From Blepharisma stoltei (lineage: Eukaryota > Ciliophora > Heterotrichea > Heterotrichida > Blepharismidae), in the NCBI GenBank assembly GCA_914767885.1, contig CAJZBQ010000018.1, forward strand, positions 248,001-312,000: a stretch of 64,000 nucleotides of DNA, written 5' to 3'. Of the stretch, positions 29,317 through 39,874 are shown in pieces. The notes beneath the pieces are model-generated. The model saw only the letters and a program-made list of their open reading frames with translations. It ran no database searches and was not told where the DNA came from. The position numbers were made by a program, and so were the translations under genes. How positions within the stretch are numbered: the stretch's first letter is position 1; the number at the start of each line of letters is the position of its first letter.

Positions 29317-31144
29317 TTATTCAATATTGGAATTATCGATAGATCCTTTAATGTTAGCAGGACTTTCGACGTTTAATTTTTCTATGTCTTTTAATAGCTG
29401 AACGTTCATAATATAACCCTCATTAACTCTATACATTGCATCATCTCTTGCAGTGACAGTCCTCATTGGTGGTATTTGACGAAGTCTAAATTATAATTAC
29501 CCTCTAACTGTGCTTTGCTGTAAGAAAGCCTTGTCAAATTTTTCTAAATTTGGCGATTCTGGGGTTTTAGGCACAGTTTCAAACAGTATTTCTTTTCTAC
29601 CAGTTGCTTTCCCAAAATTTGCCAGAGTTTTAAGCAATTTTTTGTTAGATCATTCATCGAATTTTAAATAAGGCCCTAATAAAATTTTTGGCTCATGAAG
29701 TTCTTGTCTTGGGATCATTTTTTTGAAATTTACGGTCTTTATATGTTTTTTAGGGATATCTATATCACTAAAATCGATTTTTCTTTGATTAGGAGAAGTA
29801 GATGAGCTTATAAACGGCTTTCTCTCAATTTGTACTTTAAACTTTACAGGAGTTTTAATTTTTGTGTATTTTTCAGGTATCGGACTATTATTCCTCGAAG
29901 ATTTTTGTAAAACCTGCTCTTGAAAATCATCGAACAGTGATATAGTTCTTCCTAAATTTATGTCAAAATTTTTTAATTCTCCATTAGGATCATTCGTCGA
30001 TTTTACACTAGGAAACGAGCAGCTCATATCGTTGCTAATGCACCCAGGCAAAAAGATTTTTCTTTTTCTTGGCTTCACTATTTTTTTCATAAATTTTGGA
30101 CCTTGATCTTCTCTTGATTTTATTAAATTATATTTCGGGGTATAACTGCCTACTTTTGGAGACTCTGTTTTATTGCGAAATGCAAAATTATATTTTTCTC
30201 GAGAAACGCTCGAAAATGAGGTTGTAGGTCTTGTGTATGTAGAAGATTTTTTTCTTACTTACTCCCCCCCCATCCTTGATCGAACGATTGACTGTAAAAT
30301 TCCTAAAAATTGGGGAAATTAACCCACATCCTTGATCGAACGATTTTCATATCATGCAAATTTTTATATATATATAAAATATATTAGTTATCAAAAGCTT
30401 GGGAAGATGTACATAATGAAGTTGCTTTCAGAGACTTTGAGACGACAGAAAGCTTTGTAATCAACCATCTGAAGTGATTTAGTCATTAACATATGCTTAA
30501 AAACTCAATAATCTAATAAAATAGAGATTCTTTAAAATTTTTTAAAAAAAAAAATTTAATTTAATAAGAAACAAATTAAAATTTATACAGTTTAAAGGGG
30601 TAACCAAAAAATCAAAATATTAAGAATTGGTATTTTTATGAAAATAATTCAATTTTTGCTGTAAAAATAATTATTAAATACTCTTAACCCTCTTATTTAA
30701 AAGTAAATAAAAACAATATATATATATAAAAATTGTTTCCCAAAAAATTTTTTTAACCCCCATCCTTGATCGAACGATGGCGAGTCGTTCGATCAAGGAT
30801 GGGGGGGGAGTTACTTTAAATTTATATGTTAAACATCCCTAAGGGGTGCTGTCATCTCAGAAATGGCAAAACCTTGCTGGATATAAAATATGTGCTCGAA
30901 GCTGCATGGCCCGGGAGGCCATGCCCAGGTGAAGACGCCATATTTTAATTATGTAGCAAAATTTTTCATCTTCGTCTTTTAGTTTTTCTAGTTCTTCAAG
31001 AACATCATTGATGTTTGATACTAGGAATGGCTCGCTATGTTTTAGTCTTGGCCTGCGCTTTGGAGTTAAGTCGAGAACTGGATGAATGTAAGTTGTGGCT
31101 TTTCCTTGTTTAGAAAAAAGTGCTTTGGGTTTTAAAAAATCCAT
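29317..31144 (-). CDS. Hypothetical basic, low-complexity protein
   Basis: Not recognised. ATG 31144-31142 starts MDFLKPKALFSKQGKATT. Removing 30256-30949 (TA to TA) joins DEKFCYI to RKKSSTYTRPTTSFSSVS. The frame then runs through KKIVKPRKRKIFLPG, a TGA Trp (FDE-W-SNKKLL) and a 15-nt intron (29486-29500), to TAA 29317-29319. It is rich in Lys, Ser and Pro with short basic clusters, suggesting a disordered, possibly cytoskeletal or nuclear protein. Function unknown. The joins are supported by frame only. Confidence 0.65.
29486..29500 (-). other. 15-nt spliceosomal intron
   Basis: On the minus strand GTAATTATAATTTAG. Splicing joins QQSTVRG to LRQIPPMRTV and carries the frame to TAA at 29317. 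Confidence 0.85.
30256..30949. mobile_element. Composite IES: SINE-like fragment plus nested MITE family 2
   Basis: 694 bp between TA 30256-30257 and TA 30950-30951. The high-coordinate part (about 30840-30949, minus orientation) is a 5' fragment of SINE-like family B: the GGCATGGCCTCCCGGGCCAT palindrome, then CAGCAAGGTTTTGCCAT. The low-coordinate part is a complete MITE family 2 with its own TTA repeats. The frame-correct TA pair lies outside the MITE ends. Confidence 0.75.
30259..30809 (+). mobile_element. MITE family 2, full-length copy
   Basis: About 551 bp with TTA repeats at 30259-30261 and 30810-30812. Left end: two same-direction copies of ATCCTTGATCGAACGAT. Right end: hairpin of ATCCTTGATCGAACGAT, GGCGAGTC and the inverse. 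The interior block GGGAAGATGTACATAATGAA is shared with the copies at 42599 and 54474. Confidence 0.9.
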
Positions 31145-31909
31145 TTATTCAATTGCAATACATCTTTTAAAGCTAATTTGATTAATTTTTCACTAATAAT
31201 ATTTTATTTTTAAATTCATTTAAAATGCAAAATATTAATAGATTTTTATTTAGAAAGTATCCACACGATTTCCGACAATTTTTTATCTTTTTTTCTATGT
31301 ATATATATGCATGCTTACTTAATTTATCTCATCTATAGTGAAGCCTCTAGATGCACAGCTTAATAAAGAATTATTTTAGTCGGTTTTAGATTGCTTATAC
31401 GGCTTTTAAACTGAATTCCAGTAACCTTGTAAGCACTAGAGCCTGGCACTCATCTCCTTCTTTCTCCTAGCGTCTGTTCGATCTAAAGGTCCTGCCTACA
31501 TTTGGCAGTCAAAAGGGATAAAATGCATTGTATGAATGATGCGAATAAAGCCCCTTTCATACAGAAGTATATATGTAAAAGCATAGCCATAATAATAAAA
31601 GCTCAATAAGGAGAAGAAATTGATGAAGTGAATCTCCTCTCATTTGAAGCCATTTTATATCTATCTTTTTCTCTATCGAATTAGCTACTGTATCCGAGGT
31701 TGAATAATAAAATAAACCAATATGGCTCACTAAAAATAGCATTTATCATTAAGAAAAAAAATTTAATCCCTCAATATCACCTTATCTAATTTCGCTTCAA
31801 TCCTCTTTTCATAGAATTCTCTAGAAACTAAAAATTTTCTCTAAAAGTCAATTATTTTAAATAAAATTATAATTTTAAAGAAAAGATTTTTACACAATGT
31901 AAATAGTGC
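31145..31909. other. Intergenic; possible small membrane ORF
   Basis: AT-rich. A minus-strand frame 31467-31742 stays open for 92 codons with TGA as Trp and has a hydrophobic run (FLLLIELLLLWLCFYIY), but no other support. A short GC-richer patch lies at about 31430-31520. Neither is called as a gene. Confidence 0.3.
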
Positions 31910-32338
31910 TTAAGGCAATGATTTCTTCTTACTTCTGCTTTTACTTGTGTCAAAAAGCATATTAATGGACGATTCTTTTCTGGGGACATAAAGTCTTTCT
32001 ATGTCATCAAAAAGGCCGCTTTCGTAGTTCTTCGGCATACTTGGACCGAACTGGGCATAAATGTATGGAAGATAATTTGAATTTTTACTATACCTTGGGC
32101 TCATTAAATAGTCTGAGCATGGTGATGTGGAATTGCTATCTATTGGTGAATTCGTGACGAGTAACTTACTGCTGCTTTTATTCGACTTAATTGCAGGCAA
32201 ACTGAGCTTATCTGCAAAGTTTGTAGGAGTCTTAATACGACTTGAATCTGCGCTTGGCTTTTGATTATTAGAAACTACCACAGGGAAGCTTAAATGAAAT
32301 GAGCGTAAACGTTCACCTAAACGAGTTTTGATACTCAT
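31910..32338 (-). CDS. Hypothetical Ser/Lys-rich protein
   Basis: 142 aa, ATG 32338-32336, TAA stop. Starts MSIKTRLGERLRSFHLSFP. Rich in Ser, Lys, Pro and Tyr, ending SKSRSKKKSLP. No domain seen. Probably disordered. Codon use is coding-like and the frame is uninterrupted. Confidence 0.6.
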   Translation of the reverse strand: MSIKTRLGERLRSFHLSFPVVVSNNQKPSADSSRIKTPTNFADKLSLPAIKSNKSSSKLLVTNSPIDSNSTSPCSDYLMSPRYSKNSNYLPYIYAQFGPSMPKNYESGLFDDIERLYVPRKESSINMLFDTSKSRSKKKSLP

Positions 32339-32854
32339 GTGTTTATTTTTATAATAATAAAATCCATAGTTAGCTGAATATCATGTCGTCATCAGTGAAA
32401 ATGGTCGGATAAATGTGAATTTGAAAAGTTACAAAATTTATACTAATTCCTCCTATTGGCTAGCAAAAAAATCTGATAAATATTTTGAAAAATTATTGTT
32501 AAATGTTATAAAAATGTTGAAGAATTCTATATTTGAAATGATAGTATTCCTTATTTCATATAATTTATGTTTGAAGACGCTAGATGTCTAAAATTTAATA
32601 TAATATTTTTTATATTTATTATTAAAATCATCATAAGATATAACAAAATTAATTTGTATAAAAAATTTTTTTTGATAGTTAAAGGAAGCTAATTTTTGCT
32701 TAAAGTTAGCATTATTCACAGTATTGCTCATTGATCAAGGGGAAGTAAATAATTTAATTAATATTCGGGTTTTTATATTAATCATAATCTATTATTCAAC
32801 TACTTGGTTATTTCAAATGAGTATAAAAACCTTAAATTTTTAAATATAATTGTT
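32339..32854. other. Intergenic, very AT-rich
   Basis: Between the divergently read hypothetical gene and the stop of the RING gene. Nothing recognised. Confidence 0.5.
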
Positions 32855-35800
32855 TTAAATAATTTCTGAAATAAATTCCTTTTGCTCACTCCCCCCCCCC
32901 CTCCGTGAGCGAACAAAACCATTAGAAAAATCACCATTTTTTGACCAAAAACCCACCCTCCGTGAGTGAACAAAAAATTTTTTTAATAGAAAAAATTTTA
33001 ATGGAAAAAAATTTTGATATATAAGTGATAATTAGTATAATGAAATCTAGAGCTAATTCTGTTTAATTTTAAACAAATTGCGTTTTTTAAAACATAAATT
33101 TTGCAAATTAAATTAATATTTGCTTCCCAATTTTTGCAAATTAGGATTTTTTTAAATTTCGAAAAAAATATTTTTTATAAAATTTATATATAAAATTTTT
33201 TTTAAAAAAAAAAAATTAACCCCCCTCCGTGAGTGAACAAAATTTTTTTGTTCGCTCACGGAGGGGGGGGGGGAGTCAGCAATTTTTCTACACATATCGT
33301 CTACATGTGAAACTCTCACAAAATTTTGAATTTTCTGTAAGCATTGTGGGCAGTTTATCTCACTTTCATCTGTGCATTTTGCACAAACAATGTGCCCACA
33401 TGGGTTGATAGCAACTGCTTGTGCTGCTGTGTTTGAGCAGACGCCACAAGATAAATAAGCATCAAAAGCAGTGAACATTTCTTTGATTTTATCTAAAATA
33501 ATGGCAATATTTTCTTCTTTTAGGCATAATTCATCAAGTTTTAATTGGAGATTCTTGAATTGAGGGTTGCTAATTTCAGCCTTTGCTTCATCTATTTGTA
33601 TTTCTAATTGAGTTATAAGCTGGGTTTTATTTGTTAATAAATTTTTGAAATATTCTTGGTCTTTTATATATTTTTCTGATTCTTCTTTGCAGGCAGCTAG
33701 CTCTATTTCTAGCTGTTGTATACGATTTTGATTTCTTGTCTCATCAATCGTAATGTTCAGCTTTGTGATGTCTTTGTCCTTTAGTACCTGAGAAGATTTC
33801 AATCTAAAAATTTCTTGTGCATGGATTGCGTTGTGGTTTTTCTCATTATTTAGCTCCACTTGCAGTTCTCTTATCTTTGATTCCAAGCGATATTCGTTGT
33901 TTCTTACCTTTTCTTTTTCTCTTTCCATCTTGTTTACAGCTTCGCTGAGGCTTTTTTCAAGTTTTAGACTTTTTTGACGAAGTTCTTTATTTTCTTCAAT
34001 TAGTGTTTTTGCTCTCCCTTTCCATTTAGCTACTTTATTTGCTTTTTTATCTAGTTCGCTATAATGGCCTTCTTTCTCATGAATATTTATAATTATGGCA
34101 AAATGCTGCCAAAATTTCGGCCAGTAAGGACAAAACGGCCTAAGGCTACGGGGTTACAGGTGGTAAATTTCCGGGTGGGGTGCAGACTTGGGCTACTTGG
34201 CTTCCAATCTACCCCAAAGACGAGAAGACCGAAGGCACAATACCAATCGGGGCATTTCTGGAGGAGTATTATGCTGCCTGCAAATGGCAGAGGTAGCTTC
34301 AAAAGCAGGCATCGGACAATCCTCTCATACTCTGAGCACTACAAGGATTAAGAGAGTCCTTTGTTGCAATTTTTGGCCCAAGCAGGTTCAGATGAGTCTC
34401 CCCCCAATAGACTGAAGACGTCACCAGTTTTGGTGACCATGAAGGAAAAAGGCGTTGATGGCTTTAGTGCCAGCACCATCTGAAGGGTGAAGCTAAAACT
34501 CGACTGACTAAAGCTGAAATAATCCCTGTTTAAACCCCTCTAATCTAACTCCCTCTCCTTCTCATGAGCCTGCTCTTTTAGTCTGTTAACCTCTAAAGTC
34601 AGATCATCAATTTTGATATGTGCCATTTCGAGCTTTTCATTCAATTGACTATTATTTATCTCAAGGTCTCTAAGCCCTTCAGTTATGAATTTTCTTTGGC
34701 TGTCACTTTTCTTATATAGCTCTTCAAGCTCTTTTATTTCAGCTTCTTTGTATTTGTATTCAGTTGAAATATTCTGGATTAATTTTTCATATTTAAAAGT
34801 TTCAACTTGTTGATTTTTTCTCATTTCTTCTACACTGAATACTATTTCTTTTCTAGCTAGCAGAGCTCTATCTAGTTTTTCTTCAGCATCCTGCCTATAT
34901 TTAGCCATTAGAGACATTTGATCAGTTAATTTATAAATCTGGTCTTGAAGAGATTCTGCTTTTTTCTTTCAATCACATTTAGATGGAACAGCTACAGAAT
35001 TTAAGTTAGAAAAAATTTCAATTGTCGGCTTTTCATTGTTATTGAAAAATCCAATTATTTCAGTGATCAAAATTGGCTGAATTTGTTCAGTCTCTGTATA
35101 ATTTTCTGTGAATTCGACTTTTTTAATCTCTTCGCTGTTCATTAGAATAATTGAAGGCTTAACTTCTTCTAATTCTTGTATTTTATTATTTGCTTCTGAT
35201 AAATCAGCTTTTAAATATTCGCATTTCATCTGCAGCTGGATGATTTCATTCTCATATTTTTCTTTTTCATCTTTTATTTGGTTTTCTAATAAATGGACTC
35301 TATCTTCTAAACCTTCATTTTTGACATATAGAGCATTAAGCTCATTAGTGTACTCTGATTTCCTGCTTGTAATTTACCTTATTTTCAAAATCTTTGCCCA
35401 TTTCATGGACTTCAAGTTTTAGTTTTACTAACTTTTTTTTATTAAAAAATAAATTTATATAATAAAATTTTTATAATTATAAATTTATTATAGTCACTGG
35501 ATTAAGTCATTTGTCCCATCTTCACTTGCAATTCCTTCTATCTGATACTTTGATTTATATTCTTCGAAGTTTTTTCTCATAAGCAAATTTTCATTCAATA
35601 AATCAATATTCTTTTCTTTTAATCCAAGTGTTTTATTTTTTTCATCTTTATAAAGCTTAACTAAGCTTTCAAAGTGCTTTGCTAAAGAATCTAAAGCAAC
35701 ATTTCTTTCATCTAGATCTTTTCGATGGGCTTCAAGCTTAATTTCAAGCTCTTTTACGTAAATTCGATCAGATGTTGGCGAGGCTAGATCTGGAGTTGTA

Positions 35801-35946
35801 GAAGAATGAAAAAAGCAAGCTCCACGGTGACTGCAAGTCGAAAGTCTGCCAGTTAATTTTGGTAATGATGGGGAGTGAGATATTTTCTTTGTGGTTTTTA
35901 AAGGCTTAGGCCGATATATGATATTCATATTATTAGATGAATTCAA
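32855..35946 (-). CDS. Long coiled-coil protein with C-terminal RING finger
   Basis: Probable E3 ubiquitin ligase. ATG 35946-35944 starts MNSSNNMNIIYRP. The body is almost entirely heptad-like coiled coil (for example KKSDSQRKFITEGLRDLEIN and KELRQKSLKLEKSLSEAVNK). A C3HC4 RING lies near the end: CGVCSNTAAQ, NPCGHIVCAKC, INCPQC. Three IESs are removed: 35429-35490, 34062-34540 (SINE-like) and 32886-33275 (MITE). After the last join the protein ends RKIAEQKEFISEII with TAA 32855-32857. TGA Trp occurs at SKCD-W-KKKAES. A one-base frame discrepancy remains near 35340-35390, beside an intron-like GTAAATTACAAGCAG. Confidence 0.8.
32886..33275 (+). mobile_element. IES, MITE family 1 with TCA rather than TA flanks
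   Basis: Full-length family 1 element, 390 bp. TCA lies at both junctions (32886-32888 and 33276-33278; TGA on the coding strand). Excision gives MCRKIAEQKEFISEII and a TAA stop. There is no TA dinucleotide at either edge. Confidence 0.88.
34062..34540. mobile_element. IES: SINE-like family A insertion in the RING gene
   Basis: 479 bp between TA 34062-34063 and TA 34541-34542. Just outside and inside, TTCTCATGA is duplicated (near 34074-34082 and 34559-34567), extended imperfectly, indicating target-site duplication. The interior is GC-rich and matches family A: GGGCTACTTGGC, GAGGAGTATTATGCTGCCTG, GAGCACTAC, AAGAGAGTCCTTTG. The TA pair joins KERELD to YSELDKKANK and keeps the coiled coil. 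Confidence 0.78.
35429..35490. other. Short 62-bp IES
   Basis: AT-rich segment between TA 35429-35430 and TA 35491-35492. It has stops in the RING-gene frame. Excision gives TNDLIQWLVKLKLEVHEMG, with TGA as Trp. Confidence 0.6.
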
Positions 35947-36318
35947 ATATAGCTAAAAAATGATTTTGGCTTGGGTTTTATGATATTTCTTGAAGGAAAA
36001 AGGAGTTGATTCAGCCAACTTATGTTGGTCAAACAAACTCCAAAAATGACAGAACCACTTGCTGTTTGAATTTTTGCCAATTAGGAATTACTATAAACTG
36101 ACATAAGTTGTTCTTACCAAATCGTCCTTTTCCTATTGGAGAGGGTGTGCAATCCCGAGCCAAATCGTTCTTGAGCTATAATGGCAGATAATTAATAAAA
36201 TATGCGTGTAAATAATATTCCCAATTAATTGAATTTTTAATCCTGACTCTGCTGTGACCACAATAATAGCTATTGTTTTAATTAATAAGAGTAATCCATT
36301 CATTTGATATGAAAATAC

Positions 36319-36688
36319 TTACTCCCCCCCTCCGTGAGTGAACAAAAAAATTTTGTTCACTCACGGAGGGGGATTAATTTTTTTTTTTTTTTAAAAAATT
36401 TATATATAAATTTTATAAAAAATTTTTTTTTTTCGAAATTTAAAAAAATCCTAATTCGCAAAAATTAATTTAATTTATAAAATTTATGTTTTAAAAAAGC
36501 AATTCGTTCAAAATTAAACAGAATTAGCTCTAGATTTCATTATACTAATTATCATTTATATATCAAAGTTTTTTTCCATAAAAAAATTTTCTATTAAAAA
36601 AAATTTTTGTTCACTCACGGAGGGTGGGTTTTTGGGCAAAAAATAGGGATTTTTCTAATGGTTTTGTTCACTCACGGAGGGGGGGGAC
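36319..36688 (-). mobile_element. MITE family 1, intergenic copy
   Basis: 370 bp with TTA at 36319-36321 and 36689-36691. Hairpin end on the left, two same-direction motif copies on the right, so inverted relative to the 25689 copy. Sequence is close to that copy, suggesting recent spread. Confidence 0.9.
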
Positions 36689-36879
36689 TTAGAATAAACT
36701 TGAAAAGTGAGTATTATAATATTTATTACATATATATGCATTAATTTGAAGAATTAAATTGCTTTCTGCATTTTCCTGATCATTTTATTACTATATATGC
36801 TGAAATAAATTTGAACAGAAAACTATAGGTAAAACTTCTTATTTTTCTAATTCTTCTATACTAATAAGAGACGTTGCCA

Positions 36880-37145
36880 TCGTGGCCACACGACGGTTAG
36901 TAGAGAAAAAAAAAAAGAATTCGGTGCCAAAAATAAAAAAGTGGCCCCGAATGATCACAGAATTGCAGGTACAGTAATTCCAGGATGGGGTGAAGGCTTG
37001 GGCTTAGTGGGCCTCCCATCAATTCACAGGCAAGAGGATGACAGCGCAATATCAATCAGACACTTTTTGAAGAGCATTGTGTTGTTTGTAAATGGCAGAG
37101 GCAGTTCCAGAATTAGGCATTGGACACTCCCATCATACCCTGAGA
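36880..37145 (+). mobile_element. SINE-like family A, partial copy
   Basis: Matches the 34083 and 60401 copies over AAAGTGGCCCCGAA, GATGGGGTGAAGGCTTGGGC, TAGTGGGCCTCCC, GTAAATGGCAGAGGCAGTTC and the ACCCTGAG end. It stops short of the downstream third. Confidence 0.7.
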
Positions 37146-37204
37146 ATAAAAAATGCTATTTTCCAAAATTCCAATCTGAAAAAATTGGAAATAGGAAACC
37201 AATT

Positions 37205-37430
37205 AATTGTTAAATTTATGTTTCAAACAAAAGCTGATTAAAATTAAACAGAATTAGCTAGAGATTTATCATATTAACTATCACTTATTTATCAAATATT
37301 TATCAAATATTTTTGCATAAAAATACTTTATATTAGATAAATATTTGTTTGCTCACGAATGGCAAGTTTTTACCCAAAACAAGGATTTTTCCAATGGTTT
37401 TGTTAGCTCATAGAGGAAAGGTGGAGTAGT
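37205..37430 (-). mobile_element. Worn MITE family 1 fragment
   Basis: Interior and right part of family 1 can be followed (TTAAACAGAATTAGC, ATCACTTATTTATCAAAT, TTTGCTCACGAATGGCAAG, then TTTTGTTAGCTCATAGAGG). The hairpin end is gone. Confidence 0.65.
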
Positions 37431-37732
37431 ATCCTCAAGATCCTTTCTCAAGGCTGTTACTACCCCTACAGTTAGCTACCTGAGTATAGAAGGATAAAGA
37501 TCCACTGAGAAAACTGAACACTATAATAATAGAATACCAGGAGGATGGAAAAGTTCTCGTAGAGAGTTTATTCCGATGACACCATTTTATTATTATACCT
37601 TTAAAATTGAAACAGATTTTTTTTTTCAATTTAGCAGAGAAATCCATAATCGTTAAAAGTAATTTGTTTTAGACATGCAAAATAATCTTTTGCAGACTGA
37701 AGGGGAATTAGTATTCATATACGCATTAAAGC

Positions 37733-37863
37733 TATAGGAAATTATTATAAGTAGCCCGGTAAGGGTATGAGAATAGAGAGTTGGCAAATGAGACTCTCTC
37801 AACTGGAGAGTTTTTCCTCTCAAATATCCTGCCCTTACAGGGCAAGTATAAGAATTTCCTATA
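37733..37863. mobile_element. 131-bp fold-back element with TATAG/CTATA ends
   Basis: Starts TATAGGAAATTATTATAAGT and ends with the near-inverse TATAAGAATTTCCTATA. Inner arms are CCCGGTAAGGG and CCCTTACAGGG. Intergenic. Confidence 0.7.
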
Positions 37864-38132
37864 TCATATGGGATAACCTCCAAACCAATAAGAGAAAATG
37901 TTTTTAAACTCATAGCAAAATTTAATTTGATTTTTTTAAATTTTTTCTAAAATACTCTATACTAATGACGGGGTTAAGCATAAAATGAATAGCTAGCAAG
38001 TTTTAGCCTAGTTCATTATCGGATAAAACTTAAAAGACTATATATCTATGATCGCCTGAAAATATATTTCCATATACATAAATAATAAAATCCGGATTTT
38101 AGCGATTATTAAAATCAAGGCTCATAATTTAA

Positions 38133-39602
38133 ATGGGTTGCTGCAGTTCTCACCCAGTGAGTAATTTTTCTAGCAGAGACAAGCACCTCTCATGTGAAGA
38201 ACAATATTTAATTTCCTACACAAATTCAATTATATTTTCAAGTTTTTATTTTGATGATCTTTATACCAAAGCCATAAAGTTCACCGAAGAAAAAATAAAC
38301 AAAGAAGACTTGAAAAACTTTTTTTCAGAAGCAAAAATAAAAATCTCTTTACTAGAGCCTGGGTCATCTACATCTGCAATGCTGCAAAAAATGTGTGAAG
38401 ATAACTGCTATGATGTGAAATCTCTAAAGCTAAGATATCTTCCCTCAGTTGCTCAGATAGAAATTTAAATGAATTTCTCACTGGGCAATCCAAGGTAAAA
38501 CTCTGTATCTTTAATTTTATTAGGGAAAGGAAAATCGTATGATAAATGCATAAAGGTCTTCGAAGTATATAACTTGAATGAAAAATCATTTCTAAATAAA
38601 AGGACGCTGCTAACGATTTTGCATGATTTAGTGGAAATAATTGAAATGATTTTTCCTGAAAATGTTGACGATTCCCCTACTGTTGTGAGGTCATATATTA
38701 AAGATTACTGCAATAGATTTCTCAATGAAAAATTGCGAACATTTGACAAAATCATTAAAATTGCTTTTAAAGATTCACATGAAATACTCTGTGAGGATTT
38801 TCTTAAAATACTGGAGACAAATTATGCATTAACTTTATTATTTGAGGCTAATGGCTTGCGGTTTCTTCTCACTGATGAGGTTATTTCTCATGAAACATCC
38901 ACTTTATTCAATGAAATGTATCCGAAAACAAATAAAAATGCATCTCTACACAATTTATTCACTACTTCTCCTTCAGACCGAAACATAGAAGGCAAAACCT
39001 ATGCGAAAAATGTAAAAAATTACTCGATTCAAGTGGCAACTCCAAATAAGCTGCAAGAAAGCATGTTTGAAAAAAGTCTTGATAATTTAAATATTAATGT
39101 AGCAAAAGATCCATTAGAAAAGCCATTAATTCACCCTATAAGCTTATCAGATTGTGAAGAAAGAAGCAATTCATCAGTTGAATCAATAGATATCAATACA
39201 AACTCACTAGGATTGCCACAGCCTAGACTTATGAGATCGTCATCTTCAACCGAAGACCTAAGAAAACAACTCTTATTACCAGAAACCAAAGACAAGAAAA
39301 AAGGGATTTTAAAAAGAGCATCAACAGAATCAACGCCACTATGTAACCTATCAGTTCCAATACCTCAGAAAACTGTCACTTTTTCTGTTGAAAGTCCTAG
39401 AAGGCCAGATGATAGAAGAAAGTCTTCGCTTGAACCAATTATATTAAAAGTGAATTTAGGGGAAAATAAGCTTGAAAATCTTCAGCTAAACCATGGAGAA
39501 AACCCGTCTTTAGTTGCAACGACTTTTGCTATCAGACACGGGTTGAAAAAGCAAGAAAGAGACGAACTTATCAAAAACTTGAGGTCATTAATACAAGATT
39601 AA
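38133..39602 (+). CDS. Hypothetical protein with MGCC acylation-type N-terminus
   Basis: Not recognised. The start MGCCSSHPV suits N-myristoylation plus palmitoylation. The frame is closed by TAA at 38463-38465 unless the 63-bp segment 38458-38520 is removed. Removal gives LPSVAQIGKGKSYDKCIKVFEVYNLN. The middle has an alpha-helical region of about 130 aa (LHDLVEIIEMIFPENVDD and onward). The C-terminal half is Ser/Lys-rich and disordered. The last 40 aa (AIRHGLKKQERDELIKNLRS) look helical. Stop TAA 39600-39602. Confidence 0.7.
38458..38520. other. Short 63-bp IES
   Basis: Between TA 38458-38459 and TA 38521-38522. It carries in-frame TAA and shifts frame. Removal links the two halves of the MGCC protein. 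Confidence 0.65.
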
Positions 39603-39874
39603 TTATTTGGTGTTAATTTAGATATTTAATTATATATATGTTTCTTCTTTCCAGTTTAAATCTAAATTAATATTTAATAAAAATTCAATTCAGTTATATT
39701 AATTTTTTATCTAATACTAAAAATTGAAAAATGGTGCAATGGTCTTAGAAAAATCAAAAAGTTCAACAATTAATATTGATGCCAAAAAGAAAACTTATTT
39801 TCAATTATAACACCCTAGGCTGCATTTATATCAGATTTTCATAACTCTTTTTCAATCTAATAAACCCACATAAA

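Larger units (their letters stand above)
35947..38132. other. Intergenic region rich in mobile-element remnants
   Basis: 2.2 kb between divergent genes. It holds a full MITE, a SINE-like family A piece, a worn MITE and a fold-back element, listed separately. 35950-36310 carries no recognised feature. ORFs here are repeat-internal or lack support. Confidence 0.55.

Noticed and set aside
31430-31520. Possible tRNA (TTCGATC T-loop-like sequence)
   Set aside because: No acceptor or T stem can be paired around it on either strand.
37653-37913. Minus ORF of 86 codons
   Set aside because: Runs through the 131-bp fold-back element; no domain or family resemblance.
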